Both the position numbers and the translations under genes were made by a program. This document shows positions 45,925 through 58,247 of a stretch of 64,000 bases of DNA, piece after piece. The DNA comes from Cololabis saira (Eukaryota > Chordata > Actinopteri > Beloniformes > Belonidae): NCBI RefSeq assembly GCF_033807715.1, contig NC_084590.1, forward strand, positions 8,838,327 to 8,902,326. The letters run 5' to 3'. Position 1 is the first letter of the stretch. The number at the start of each line of letters is the position of its first letter. The notes under the pieces are model-generated. The model ran no database searches. It had not been told where the DNA came from and saw nothing but the letters and a program-made list of their open reading frames with translations.

Positions 45925-46744
45925 AGGGAAAGTTCGGTTTTTTACAACCTGGACCTTATTTCTGGCATTTTTTATGGTCGTATACTCACCCAGGCAAGTT
46001 TGGTGTCATTTGGAGTCCTTCGGAAGATATTAATGGCACAGCGGGACACAGACGATGCAGCGTCTAAAAAACACATGATTGCCGCGAAACTCGTTCATTT
46101 ATTTTATGAATCACTAGATCTGCTTCCAGGACCTGTTGTCTACATCCGGGGCTGTTTGTGTAACAAATAAATCCGTTTGTAAACAAGACCTCTGAACTTA
46201 TGACGTCATCTCTGTGCGCGCACTCTGTCCTCCGTTCAGTGAGCTCTTCAGCGTATACTCCGGCTCAAAACGGTAAGGACGTCCATCATATTCAAAGTCG
46301 TCGTCCACAACCACAGAATTTGACAAATATTCAGACATGTTTCAAATAACTAACAGTAAACTAACAGTAGTGAACTCCAGCTGTACACGGAGCTGTGTCT
46401 GGGACGCGCGCACAGAGATGACGTCATGAGTTCAGAGGTCTTGTTTACAAACGGATTTATTTGTTACACACACAGCCCCGGATGTAGACAACAGGTCCTG
46501 GAAGCAGATCTAGTGATTCATAAAAGAAATTAACGAGTTTCGCGGCAATCATGTGTTATTTAGACGCTGCATCGTCTGTGTCCCACTGTGCCCCGTTCAC
46601 TACCGTTATATGGAGAAGCGGCTCGCACAAACCCCCTAATATCTTCCGAAGGACTCCAAATGACACCAAACTTTTCTGGGTGAGTATACGACCATAAAAA
46701 ATGCCAGAAATAAGGTCCAGGTTGTAAAAAAACGAACTTTCCCT
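45925..46744. mobile_element. TTAA-targeting foldback element in the LINE
   Basis: AGGGAAAGTTCGGTTTTTTA at the left is mirrored at the right (CGAACTTTCCCT), flanked by TTAA at 45921-45924 and 46745-46748. The inverted arms extend for about 300 bp each, including GACCTTATTTCTGGCATTTT, CTCCAAATGACACCAAACTT and ATGACGTCAT, around a centre of roughly 200 bp. No coding content. Confidence 0.88.
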
Positions 46745-46949
46745 TTAACACCATCCTCCGTGAGACTGGTTGACAAACTAGTGGACCTGGGTCTCCCTCA
46801 CTCCGCCTGAATGTGGATTTAGAGCTTCCTGACCAGTGGACAGCAGAGGGTGAGGGTGGGGAAACACACATCCACCACCCTCAGCCTCAGTCCTAGCTCT
46901 CCCCAGGGCTGTGTGTTGAGCCCCCTGCTCTATTCTCTGTACGATAAGG

Positions 46950-47203
46950 ACAACTATTGTGCAAAAAAACAAAACAAAAAAAATCTCACATACACAAAAA
47001 AAAGAGCGCTGAAAGTTCACGACTGCTACAAACCGGAAACCGGAAATGCGTTGCTTACAAGCGAACCAATAACAGCCCTCTCGTCTGCGTGTGGTCTGCG
47101 TCGCCTCGACACGTAGTTACAATTTTCGGGAGGTGCACATCAGTGACGGCGTGTGGTACGCGTCGACGCGTGGCTTTGATGCAGAACCATAACTCAAGCT
47201 TAA
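46950..47203. mobile_element. Second MITE in the LINE (GCAGAACCATAA end)
   Basis: It separates motif B and motif C of the LINE. The right part carries GTGGTACGCGTCGACGCGTG and GATGCAGAACCATAACTCAA, the end type also seen in the 78-bp element at 3719. The left end is indistinct (A-rich), so the limits are approximate. Confidence 0.55.
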
Positions 47204-47899
47204 CACCATTGTGAAGTTTGCTGATGATACCACAGTGGTGGGGCTCATCTCAGGAAGTGACGAGTCCGCCTGGAGGGGGGAGGTGGAGCGGCTGTCAGTG
47301 TGGTACAGGGAGAACAATCCTCAACACCTCAAAGACAAAAGAGCTCATAATAAACTACAGGAAGAAAAAAACGGACCTTACACCACTAACCATCAGGGGA
47401 GACTGTGTGGAGAGGGTAGCTGATTTCTGTTTCCTGGGGGTCCATATTAAGCAGGGCCTCACGTGGAACCTGAGCACCTTTGGGCTGACAAAAAAGGCCC
47501 AGCAAAGATTCCTGAGGGTCTTCTGGAAGAACAATATCAAGGACAAACTGCTGGTGTCTTTCTACAAATGCTCCATAGAGAGCATACTGACATATTGCAT
47601 CTGTGTGTGGTATATTTTTTTGTGTAAATGTTTTAGATGTTTTAGATGCTATAGTATTTATTTATTTTTTTTTAGCACTGACTGATGGCACTTTTCATTT
47701 CGTTGTTATAGATCATTGACAATAAAGATCTAATTTGATCTAATTTGTTTACGTAATCACTCGCTCTGCAATCAACTCTCTTTTCTTTGGAGTAACAACC
47801 GTGTTGCACTTTTGTCTGGATATGTGCTGATGTTCATTATGTGTTTGCACAAATATGTAGCGGTCTCGAAAACTAAAATAGGAAGGTTCCTCTCACATT

Positions 47900-48095
47900 G
47901 CCGTGGTGAATCGCGGTGTTGGAGCTCAATTGATTAAGGCTTTTCATAGTCTCGATAACTCAGTGTTAACATACTCAGAGTTGACTGAGCTAACTTTAAA
48001 CACCTTTCCTATAATTGAAAATTCAGAGTTTCTTCATTCAGAATGGATTTTGAGTTTGTTTTTTTCGTTGAACCTCCTTTGTGAAACAGGCCCAA
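47900..48095. mobile_element. MITE fragment with GGGCCTGTTTCACAAAG end
   Basis: The right end CTTTGTGAAACAGGCCC is the complement of a common fish MITE terminus. CAGAGTTGACTGAGCTAAC and CAGAGTTTCTTCATTCAGA are typical interior repeats. The left end is not identifiable. Confidence 0.45.
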
Positions 48096-49328
48096 CAATA
48101 CTCCAGTGTATCCAAGAGTTGAAGAACGACCCGAGGTGCAATGGCTCAGTGGCTGCAAAACAACTTCAAATCATCAGGCCTCCGCTGCCTTGCCTTAAAA
48201 TCGATATAATCTTCGTTTTGACATATTGTGTGCAGTTTTGAAGAAATACAGAATGTCCCGGGATCTCCAGTTAGATCTTGATTTCCAACAGACAGTCTTC
48301 CAAGAGTTTTGTGGTTTGTTTAGATTATCTTTGTTCTACTAAGCCATGCTGCCATGTGCGTTCTTCTGATCCATTACAAACAAGTCATATTTGTTCAGTC
48401 TTTTTACATTTCCTTCATTTTAATTGTGTTGTATTGAACAAAAAAAAATGAACCCCTGAAGTCTAAAATGTAGTTCCATGTTGTTGTTTTTTTTTTTTTT
48501 TCCATTCTTGCATAGCCTGGCCTTGGGGTGAACTTGCTGGACATTCACTGCTAAGAAGATTAGCAATTGTTCTGAACACGTTTAATGCATAACATTCTCA
48601 ATATAGACCGAGCAAATTGTTTAAAAGTGGCCTCATTCCTCTTTACAGATTATTTGACAGCAGCAGATGTTTCCCTAAGGCTGCATTTACAATGCAGATG
48701 TTGATGCCCAATTCTGATTTAATGCCTAAATCCCATTTTTTTAATGAATTTCCTACATAATCTTTTAAAAATTAACCCTATCTGAGATATGGATTTAAAC
48801 TTGGTAACTGCCGTGGAAACAACCCTTGACAGGCAGATGAGCTCGGCCCCTGATTTGAAAAAAAGTTAGACAGCAAGGGAGAAAATGGGAATTATTTTCA
48901 ATGAATGCAGGTGAAATAGATGATCTGTTAGTGCAGACCTATTTGCATGAGTTTACTGTCACGTTTCCATAGAGTTCCACAGTATACGTGCTTTTAAAAT
49001 GCTATGTTAACAGTTGTGTCAGTATAAATTAATTTCTACCGTGGAAGCCAGAAATCTGCCATGTTGAAGATGTGAAAAACAAAACAGTGCATATTGTCCA
49101 AGCCATTGCGTTCTGTATGATGTATTTGAAGTTTAGAAGAAAAGGAGCCTGTTCACTTGTGGTTATGTGTTTCAACATTGTCACATTTTCAAGGATGTAT
49201 GACTCACATTGACGGGAAAAATGTAATTCCCCTTTTTTGTGGAATTGTACTTTATATTTTATGAATAGAGAAAGTGAGGGTGATATGAGGAGGGGGGGCG
49301 GGGGGCAGAGGTCACACAAACACAAAAT

Positions 49329-49330
<2 letters not shown>
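48096..49330. other. No gene recognised
   Basis: AT-rich sequence with a poly-T run at 48485-48501. No supported exon. Confidence 0.5.
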
Positions 49331-49407
<77 letters not shown>

Positions 49408-49445
49408 GTTACCATTCATGCCAATAAAGCCAATTTGAGTTGAAT

Positions 49446-49481
<36 letters not shown>
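49331..49481. repeat. (GA)n tracts around a LINE-tail fragment
   Basis: GA repeats at 49331-49404 and 49452-49481 flank CCAATAAAGCCAATTTGAG and TTGAATTGAATTG, a LINE 3'-tail motif. The microsatellite probably grew from the LINE tail. Confidence 0.9.
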
Positions 49482-49484
<3 letters not shown>

Positions 49485-49655
49485 CAAAAGAAAGGCAGAG
49501 ACAGAGACAGCAACCAACCCAGCTCTCTACAACTGAATCAAGACCACTGAAATTATTTGTCCCCAAAACTGTGGGTGAGGATGTACATGACTGAGCAGGT
49601 GTGTGTAAACGTGTGTGTGCACGGTGAGGAAGAGGCTTTACCTGAACTGCACTAA

Positions 49656-50379
49656 TGGCGCTTTTATACTAGTACCTAATCAGCGCGACTCATCTCGCCT
49701 CCACTCGCCTTGCCCTCGTTTCTTTTTAGACACCCAGATCAGAAGTAGGAGGTTGGAGTGAAGCTGCTGTGACGTATTTGATTGTGTATCTAAATGAAGA
49801 AGACAACAACACTAAAGATGTAGAACCTGGAGGAGATGATAGATGTGCTGCTGGGTCTGTGGCTTGTGTTTGATATCAAGTTAAAAAATGAGAGTGAGAG
49901 AAGCTTCAAGCGGCCACGCTTTTTAATTTGTTTTAGTTCGTCTCTGTGCTGCTGAAAAGTCAGCTGGAGCCGTGAGCAGCTATGAAGAGACAGAGCTCCT
50001 GGTGGATCTGGTTGTTCCTTATCTCCGTCTAGATCCCTTTTTAATTCTCTCCTCAGCACCAGGTTTATGAACATCTGCACCTCAGAGTTGGATCATGAAA
50101 CAGACTTTTGCTGCCGTTGCTGGTGGAATAAAATGAACAAGAATCCGTCAGAGTCTCTTTCTCTGATTTCCTCCTCCTGACTCAGACGTCTGACTCCAAC
50201 CCCCCGACCAATCGGTGGCCTGTAGTGTGATGATGTCAGATACAGCCGACTCAGCTGCTTAGAACCTCGGCAGAATAGTTACAGAAAAGTATCTACTCGG
50301 CACGTTAGACCCCTAGTGGAAAAGAACCAAACCGGGGCCAGTCGAGGTGGGCTGAGTAGGTACTAGTGGAAAAGTGCCA
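49656..50379. mobile_element. Harbinger-like MITE, copy C
   Basis: Left end TGGCGCTTTTATACTAGTAC, right end GTACTAGTGGAAAAGTGCCA, flanked by perfect TAA duplications (49653-49655 and 50380-50382). The most complete of the three copies in its right half; it has the same orientation as copy B. Confidence 0.9.
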
Positions 50380-50382
50380 TAA

Positions 50383-50966
50383 GAGTGGTGGAGGGGGGGG
50401 GCACAACCACGCCACCCGAGAGACCAGCAGACAAGGAAGAAGCCTGGCCCTAGGCCACCAGCAGCGCCCTGGGGCGGCAGAGGGAAGCCCCGGGTGGAGC
50501 CCCCATGTCTGTGGAAGAAGGCAGCCAGGAAACCTATGGTGATGGACCACCAGCCGCCCAGTAGAGGCCCACCCCCCCAATGAAAGTGGGAACCCCAGAG
50601 CCAAAGGCGTGCCCAACTGCAGCAGGGGAAAGTGGAGACGGGCACGGAGCGCGAGAACCCCCAAACAAGGAGCCACCCAGACAAGCCCAACAGCAAAGAG
50701 TCCCAAACCCAGGCTAGAGAACGGACACCCAATCACACTGATACACTAACATACTGTACACTCACTGACAAAGACATGGACAATAATCTCTCACCACTCC
50801 CACCCCACCTAGAGGCCCGGCACCCCCCCCCCACGTAGCAGAGCCCGGCTCGGCAGACCCGGCTCAGCAATCAGTACCTACCCTGGTCCCCCCCCCGCCC
50901 AAGGCTGAACGAAGGAAACATGGGTGTAGGAGGACCATCCTCCTCATTCCTGCCCCCTGGTGATGA
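50383..50966. other. T-poor, GC-rich block
   Basis: The plus strand is strikingly poor in T (mostly C, A and G) over about 500 bp, with poly-G at 50394, poly-C runs at about 50824 and 50889, and motifs such as GAGCCACCCAGACAAGCCCA. It looks like a fish repeat that commonly abuts GT tracts. The long frames it creates on the minus strand are composition artefacts. Confidence 0.5.
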
Positions 50967-50970
<4 letters not shown>

Positions 50971-51030
<60 letters not shown>

Positions 51031-51047
51031 GTGTGTGTGTGTGTGTG
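50971..51047. repeat. (GT)n microsatellite
   Basis: About 38 GT units with one GC interruption. Confidence 0.97.
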
Positions 51048-52761
51048 ACTAATTCAGTTAAAACTAAATGGGGAGGTCAGGCCACCATAAAAAATGGAAT
51101 CCTTCCTCTCATGCAAGTATCCGATTCATATCTGATTCATTTCCACATGAGGCCTAAAAACGGGAACGGGGTCATTTGAACCCAATTCAGTGTAAAAGAA
51201 GCCCAAGATAATTGCTGATATCTTTCCTCTTTGGACATTTTTCTGGACCGGATCTTTCAGGTGCATGCTAACACGATGCCAAAATTCTTTTAGAGGCACT
51301 CAGGTTTGATGGGTTCATCAACGGCGTTCCCTCACATTCCTCAGTCCCGTGTCTCCAGTGTGGGGGAACTTAGTTGTTTTACATTCAGATGCTGGTTTCT
51401 GTTCTGATGTTTCTGTACAGATACGTGCTACAATGAATTGTTTTAGTTAATCCATGTGATACTGTTTTAAACCAACCTTAAGAATGGGGGAAGGATCAAC
51501 AGATGTTCTATTACATCCTGATAAATAAAGCCAGTAAAAGGAATAGAGGAAAGACCTTTTTCTCCATCCGTCTGCAGTTGATGACTAGGATCTGTGTATC
51601 TAATGGTCCATGTAAACATGCTGATGGGGCACAAGGAAAGGGTGATGTTATTCGTTTTCCAGAAAGCTTCAAGTAAGTTGAAGTGACAGCGTTATAGAAC
51701 AGCATCTACTAAATCTGGTATTGATCAGAGCCTGAATCTGGACCCGTTTCCCAGACTTTACGGGCTGCTTTACTGGCTCACATTTTAAAGAGCGCCATTG
51801 CCTACAAAACTGTCATTTTTACAAAGGTGAATGAAATGAAGTATCTCTGAATCATATCTTTGCTGTTGAACACACAATAGCAGAATCAATTTAAAGGACC
51901 GTTCTTGTGTTTTTTGTGTTGACAGTTAGTGATTTAGAAGTGCAACTGAGAGATTTTGCACTGGTTACGGTGTTGAAGCTGACACTCACCACAACAGCTC
52001 TCCCATGTGTAAGTTAGGTTTAGGTTCAGCGATGCTCTTATAGTTGACTAGATTTCATGTAATAAGTGATATATGGGGTGTTCCATATAAAAGCCAGACT
52101 TAGCAACATGCTGTGGTAATACCGCTCCTTTCCCTTCCTTTCTTTTCATCCTTCCCTCTCATTCTCACGTTCCTCTCCTGACAGTGGACCCATGTTCTGA
52201 CAGAGCCCATATTAGTCTCCCATAGAGATAATGTTAATGGAAGACAGACTGTTTCCCTCTCCTCCTTTGCTCCCCCCCCCCCCCCCCCCTCTTGCTGGAT
52301 CCTCACAGATCCCACAGCAAAAGCTGAAAGAAACTATCCCTTTCACCATTGTCAGGGGTGGCCTGTGTGCTGTAATGGCAGCGCTAGTGTGGAAATGACA
52401 CCAGAATGCAGCCATACAGGACATCTCACATGAAAATTACACAGGAAAAAGTGTCGCTTTCAGCATCACTCCGAGAACAGCTACATCAAGGTTCAGGAGC
52501 TGCTAATTAGGATGTATTGTTTGAGCTGAGTGCTTTCGGAATAGTAATGATGAAGCTACTCGATTGCTGAAATGAAAATTAGGCAGAGAGAAATAAGGTA
52601 TCAAGCCTCTAATCAGTGCCCACAATGCTTTAATATGAACTACTCACAATAATGATGCAAATTACTTCATATTTCCAAGAAAAATGAACACATTTGACCA
52701 TTGTTTTGTCTAAGGACTTCAGCATAGTCACCTCATTGCCTGCAGCTAGGAATGGAGAAAT

Positions 52762-52793
52762 GTATTATTGGTAGTGAACACTACCAATAATAC
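52762..52793. repeat. 32-bp near-perfect palindrome
   Basis: Arms GTATTATTGGTAGTG and its complement are separated only by AA. No flanking direct repeat is visible. Confidence 0.9.
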
Positions 52794-53799
52794 CCTGTTG
52801 AGGATCACAGAAAATGTCTTGGGGATTTCTGTCTCCTTTTTTGTGTATATTGTGGAGATTAAAAGGTGCAGATGCATTTGGATGTCAAATAATGGACAGA
52901 TTTATTTATTTTTTTTACAATAATTAATAGTAAAACTAGACTGGTTATGAGCCATGAATAAGTAATCTTAGAATCTTAGAAATATTCAACCCAATGAAAG
53001 GCATTTGGTAGGACGAAGGGTTGGAGGAGACACATATGGGAAGGCGTACTGAAAAGGTAAAAAGCAAGACATCCAGAAATCCTCCAAGATGGGAGAACTC
53101 ACAAACAGGCCCTGCAGAGATTGAAACAAGGGGAGACATGACAATCTGGGAAACAGGTGGGAATAGTGACACCAGAGCAGTGGAGCGATCGGCTGAACCC
53201 AAACCAGTCGCGGATCAAAAGTACCAAAAATGTGAAACGACAAAGATCGGTTTCAAAATAAAACAGGAAGTGATATAAAAGAAGAAGACTCCCTCCCACC
53301 AAGAACAAACCCCCCCCAAAAAAGAGCCAATATAAAGAAAAAGAGCAGCTGTCTTGTTTCGATTCGCTTTACTGCAGCAACAGAAAAAGGGGAGTTCTAA
53401 TTCATAGTGAAAAGGCCGGGGGAAAAGCTTGTTCTGAAGTTGAGTACTGCATTTCGGTAGGAGTGGCCTGTATAGATGGAGAAAATATACTGTACATATC
53501 TAGTCATAGATAATCAACAATGCAAGGCATTTTTGGAAGACAAACCTCTTCTGCAGTAAGAAGGCTTGAGTACTATAGTCCTTGTGCTTGATCTATGGCA
53601 ACACTTAAAAGGATCCAAACTGTATTTCTGCTTTGAAAACATCTCTTATTGTTTTAATTCAGAGGTTTGATAGCAAGGAAAAGAAATAATAGGGGTAAAA
53701 AAAGGTCCTCACACACACAGACTGCATCTCTATCTTCAGAAGGAAGCTGCCTGCCCTTCCCTCTGAAATACATTCACTGCATCACCACTCCCACATCTG

Positions 53800-53829
53800 A
53801 AACAACAACAACAACAACAACAACAACAA
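53800..53829. repeat. (CAA)n microsatellite
   Basis: About ten ACA/CAA triplets. Confidence 0.95.
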
Positions 53830-56800
53830 TTACAACAAAAGCCATTCCAGAATGGAGAGGAAAAATTCCAACAAAAGCCGTCACAGCAGGGAAGGGGCGC
53901 CGCGCCTCTGCAGCAAGTGGATGTGTGTATACTGTATAAACATTATCCCAACAAACTTCAAGATGTCACATTTCCACAGCCTCGTAACTCATAATCATTT
54001 AAAAGAGTTAATTTAAAGTGAAAAACAAAGACATCAACAATCTGAAACAAAGAAAAAACAAACTTCACCACAAGCACTCCCAGGGCTGGGGGGAAAGGTG
54101 TTATCTTCACAACTTGACTGCTTCCTGTGACCAGCAGATGTGTGTAAGTGGGCGAGCGCAAGAGACAAAACCGGTGAAAGAAAAGACAAACAATAACAGT
54201 TATTTTCAGGCCCTCTTTTACTTGCCAGCTCCTTTTTAGCGAAGCTTTTGCGCCCCGAGTGTTTTATAGCTTAGCATCTGCCAAGAGTTTCTGGCTTGCT
54301 TCACAATGAAACTGAACAGAACCGGGCTCAACAGGCATCCTGGGAGCAGAACAGCACATCAGATCCAATTAAGATCAGTAGGTGGAACTTATTGTAACCT
54401 GCAAAACACTCACACCCCTTAGCAACATGGACAACAGAGAAGAGGGGCTTTGAGATACTTTTGGCACCGCACACTCACGAAACGTGAACCTCGTCAAACC
54501 AACTGGGGGGGAAAAAACGGTAAAAAACAGTAGGAATGCTTAAGTCGAGCAGTAAAATACGATCAGCGGCGGTACGAAAAAAACAGCACAAAGGGAGTCG
54601 GTCGTGAAGACGACTCATCTATTAACGGCACGTTTAAATTTGGATGTGTTAACGCCCGAGCTGTTTGACGATTTATGCTCTTCCTCCGTGTTTTCAGGAT
54701 CGTAAATTCGGAACAATGGCGCCAACTCACCATCTAAAGGATCCAATGGAAATAGAGCGTGATGATTCTAAAATGATGTGAATGGAAACATGGACAACAA
54801 GTAATAGGAACTGCCATGCCGTTCTAACTAAATAAATCATTTTAGTTGCTACAGTCATTTCCAGAGTTTGAAGATCTTAATTTCCCCCTTATGAGTCTTT
54901 ATTATCCCTGTTCTCCCTATTTCTTCATGTATATTCATTACAGGAAAAACAAAATGTATTTTTCATCAATTTTGATCCTTATTCATATGGATCAATCACT
55001 TTTGCAATTTGATTGCAACCCAAAAATGATCTGGCTGCGTTTAAACCTGCTGCAGAAATCTGCTCTTTCTCTGTGTGCTCCAGTGAAACGGAATTTGCTA
55101 TTATTGGATTATTGCAAATATGGTTATCTTCAGCGTAAATAGCTAAATATGCACAAGGTGTCTCTTTATCTGCCTAAGTAAAACCAGAACCGGGATTAAA
55201 TAGTCCCTTAAAAGAGTGCTGATATTTGCTGACAAATATCAGGGACCTCAAAAAGTTTACAACAGTTTCAAACCAATTTGGGACTACAGTATTTACTTTT
55301 TTCTTGCTCAGTCAGGTGTCGGCTCTAAAATGACTTAGGTTTAGTTTAGGATCTAGCAAATGTTGGAGGTAATGAACTCAAAATACCAGGTTTCTTGACT
55401 TAGTGGAAAAGGTATTTTTCACTTCTCTTCAAGCTGTCATAAACAACACAAGGAGAACACAGAGAAGTAATCATAAAATGCTAGTACAGGACAGCCTCTA
55501 CCCAGGAAAATAAATCACTATGCAGGCATTGTGGCTCACAAGTAATGACTGTGGGGAGTTACTGTTGTGTGAATCGACATGCCTGTGAAAAATACTCCAT
55601 GTCTCCTAAGAACATTGTAAATTACACAATATTACATGCAAAACATTTGCGTTTTTTTCCCTTTTAAAGGAGATGGGATTGTCTGGATCCACATTGCACC
55701 TTCTTATGCATGTATTTACACTTCTTTAACATATGTACTTACATTACCATCTGTATTAAAACAGTGATGTCTTCGTCGTCGGGAGAGACGTGGAGGAAAT
55801 GAAATGAGAGGAGATAAAATATGACAATGTTCACATGAAAGGGAAGCCTTTCAAACCCAGGGGAGACATGAAAGACTCTCTTCTCCTGTCCTCCCTCTCC
55901 TCTCCCTCTCTCTGTTGCTTCCTTTTGTTCTCTCTGTCTCCCGTGTTCCCTCTTTCCCCCCATCCTTCGTCTCTGTTTCGTAATTTTACATTCAGACCCA
56001 AATTGTGAATGCTAACAAGGCTTTTAGCCACACCGAATTAACGTGTCTGTTTGCATTTCACTAATGTATTACCTTTCAAATGTCACCTTTTATGTTGTTG
56101 TTGTGAATACGTTCCTAGCAACGGTGCATTAAATTTTAGTTTGTGCATCTCAAACTGCTCTCAGCTATTTACTGAGGCTCAAAACAGGCACGTTATCAGC
56201 CCTCCTTCTTGCTGATGAAAGGTTTCTGTAGGTGGCTCCTTACCAGGTTCTAGCGTTTGCTCAAGGTTGCACAGGAACTAATCATTTCAGGTTCAAGATT
56301 AATTCTTATTTCATCAGCACAAAGCGGGTAAAACTTGAATAAGTGATCAGAAGAAAGTGAAATCCTTTGACATGGTAGTGCTTATTATCCAATTGTACAA
56401 ATGTTGCCTTTCACACCGCTTCAACTTACAGCTTACTTCATCAAAAACAATAGTCTTTTTCTTTGTTTTAAATCAGTGAGGTGAAAGACAAGATTTCCAA
56501 GTACAGTCTCAAGAAAAATAGAAAAACTTTCAAGCTTCTACAGTATGTTGCATTGAATTTCATCACGGAGGTGTTTGTGCATCCAGCTACTGTACATAAG
56601 GCACAGGTTGTGAGGCAAGGAAATCTAGAGATTGCTTTTAGAGTTCACATAAAGTTAAAAAAGTTGAATATTTCCACTCAGTCAGCCTTTTTTGTGCTTT
56701 CAGTCATTTGACACAATGACAATAAACTCAGCTAACAGACAAGGATTAAAAACTCTTCTGGAATTTGAGAAATAACCGAGACAAGACCACTAATAAATAT

Positions 56801-57812
56801 CCTAAGGAAGATTGTGTTGCATGGCTGAAAAAGGGTTTTAAGGTTAAGGGAGCTGAAATTGATTCTTTTTTTATTTTTTTAACACTATATTTATTGACAT
56901 TTTTTCAATTATTACAACAATACAGTTATATCTGTTAATAAAATGTACAATAAAATAGAAAAACAACGAAAAGACACACAGGCATAGCAGGCATAAAGAT
57001 ACAGAGACAAAAACAACAACAACCTAAAAAAACATTACACACAAAACTCAAAATGAACAAAAAACAGAATCCTCCCTACATTATCATTCAGCAGAATCAT
57101 CCAGTACAGGTCCCAATGGATTACTCCTCATAAAACGCATGAACTGTCCCCAGATTTCCCAAAAGTCATCAGATTTCCCTTTCATGGCATATGTCAATTT
57201 CTCTAATGCAAGACAATTTGAGAGTTTTTTGTACCATTGCTTGATGTCTGGTTTGTCTGGGTTCTTGCAAAACAATGCTATTATATGTTTAGAGAAGAGA
57301 GTAAGTTATCATACTCTTCTTTTTACTGTTTATTTCGAAGTTATTAGGAAATATACCTTAAACGTTCCACTTTACCCATTGGTCCGGTATATTAGGATCA
57401 AAACAATTAAAGCAGCACTATGTAACTTTTCCACCTTAATCTAATATTTCATCATCATCATTGTGATGGTACATCAACTTCCAACAGGTTTAATGAACCT
57501 CTGTCATGGTCTGAGGGGTCTGTATCGCCTTCACTGGCACTATCTAACTTTGAGGAGCATGGTAGGAACCCTTCCACACTAAAAAACTACACATTTTTAC
57601 GGCTTTGACTGCTTTACGGCATACGTCACTTCCCCCTCCTTCCCGATTCGTAGTCGAGATGAAAATGGGCGGGGCTTGGAGTGCAGAGCTCAGCAGAAGC
57701 TGGTATCATGGCCGAAGCAGCGGAAAAAATGAAGAAAATAAAAGTTTTATCGGAGGAGGCGAAAAAAGAAAGCGGGAGAGTAACAAGCTAAATGACCGGA
57801 CAAAAAAAAAAA

Positions 57813-57815
<3 letters not shown>

Positions 57816-57896
<81 letters not shown>
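57816..57896. repeat. (TA)n microsatellite
   Basis: About 40 AT dinucleotides, preceded by an A-run. Confidence 0.97.
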
Positions 57897-57898
<2 letters not shown>

Positions 57899-58028
57899 CC
57901 TCTATTTGTAGCTGCAGAGGAAAAATATTATCTCACGAGGAAAACAAAAATATTGCTCACGCCTCGGAGCCTCTTCTGCATAATATAGCGGTCAAAAAAG
58001 AAAAAAGTAAGAGTAATACAAAACACTC

Positions 58029-58247
58029 CTAAACAAGGTAGCCGGAGACGTTGGTTGTGCAGAACTGCAGCAGTAAATCCTCATCGGAGCTCCACTCTTT
58101 GATAGGGATTTCATATGGACTCAACCCGTTAATAATCATTATTTTCTCCATGTACCGCTCCCTGGCTTCCTTGTTTAAGGTATCCCGGTAAATTCCAGTT
58201 CCTTTCCAGCAGTTTAACATCTTTTTTTTTGCATTCCGTCTGTTCAC
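58029..58247 (-). pseudogene. Transposon-associated protein relic, family uncertain
   Basis: A 72-codon minus-strand frame includes ARERYMEKIMIINGLSPYEI and PIKEWSSDEDLLLQF. The phrase pattern RY.EK....NG..PYE.P...W..D.D.LP is, from memory, that of large teleost transposon-derived proteins, but I cannot name the family. It lies within the TTAA element, facing a plus-strand basic relic across the TA repeat. No start context or further domains are visible. Confidence 0.4.

Larger units (their letters stand above)
45170..47750 (+). pseudogene. CR1/L2-group LINE relic with two nested MITEs
   Basis: Translated segments in order are: a linker with KRGFRVAKSAFRRRVEGYL (45215-45270); [19 protein letters not shown] (RT motif 1, about 45680-45735); YVDYSSAF (motif A, about 45895-45920), immediately followed by a MITE; PQGCVLSPLLYSLY (motif B, about 46900-46940), followed by a second MITE; KFADDTTVVGL (motif C with intact F-A-D-D, 47214 on); then the thumb region ending near LVSFYKC. 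The 3' tail reads GACAATAAAGATC with a short ATTTGATCTA repeat. Frameshifts and insertions make it inactive. It belongs to a different LINE family from the YSDD relic at 15.8 kb. Confidence 0.88.
51048..56851. other. No gene recognised; small repeats only
   Basis: About 5.8 kb of unique-looking sequence. It holds poly-C at 52271-52289, a 32-bp palindrome at 52762-52793, (CAA)n at 53800-53829, and a hairpin CTGATATTTG/CAAATATCAG at 55219-55242. A single CCTAGCAACGG, the core of the 25-kb minisatellite, occurs at 56114. A segment ending CAAAATAAAACAGGAAGT (53250-53272) resembles a repeat 3' end. No exon is supported. Confidence 0.5.

Noticed and set aside
49029..49566. Leu-Ser-rich frames on the minus strand
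   Set aside because: They translate the GA repeats; no domain or splice evidence.
50305..50736. Two overlapping minus-strand frames of about 140 codons
   Set aside because: They arise from the T-poor block, where stop codons are rare on the minus strand. The composition is skewed and no domain is visible.
54702..54781. Possible exon after acceptor GTGTTTTCAG with MAPTHHLKDPME
   Set aside because: The frame ends after about 22 codons and nothing adjoining supports a gene.
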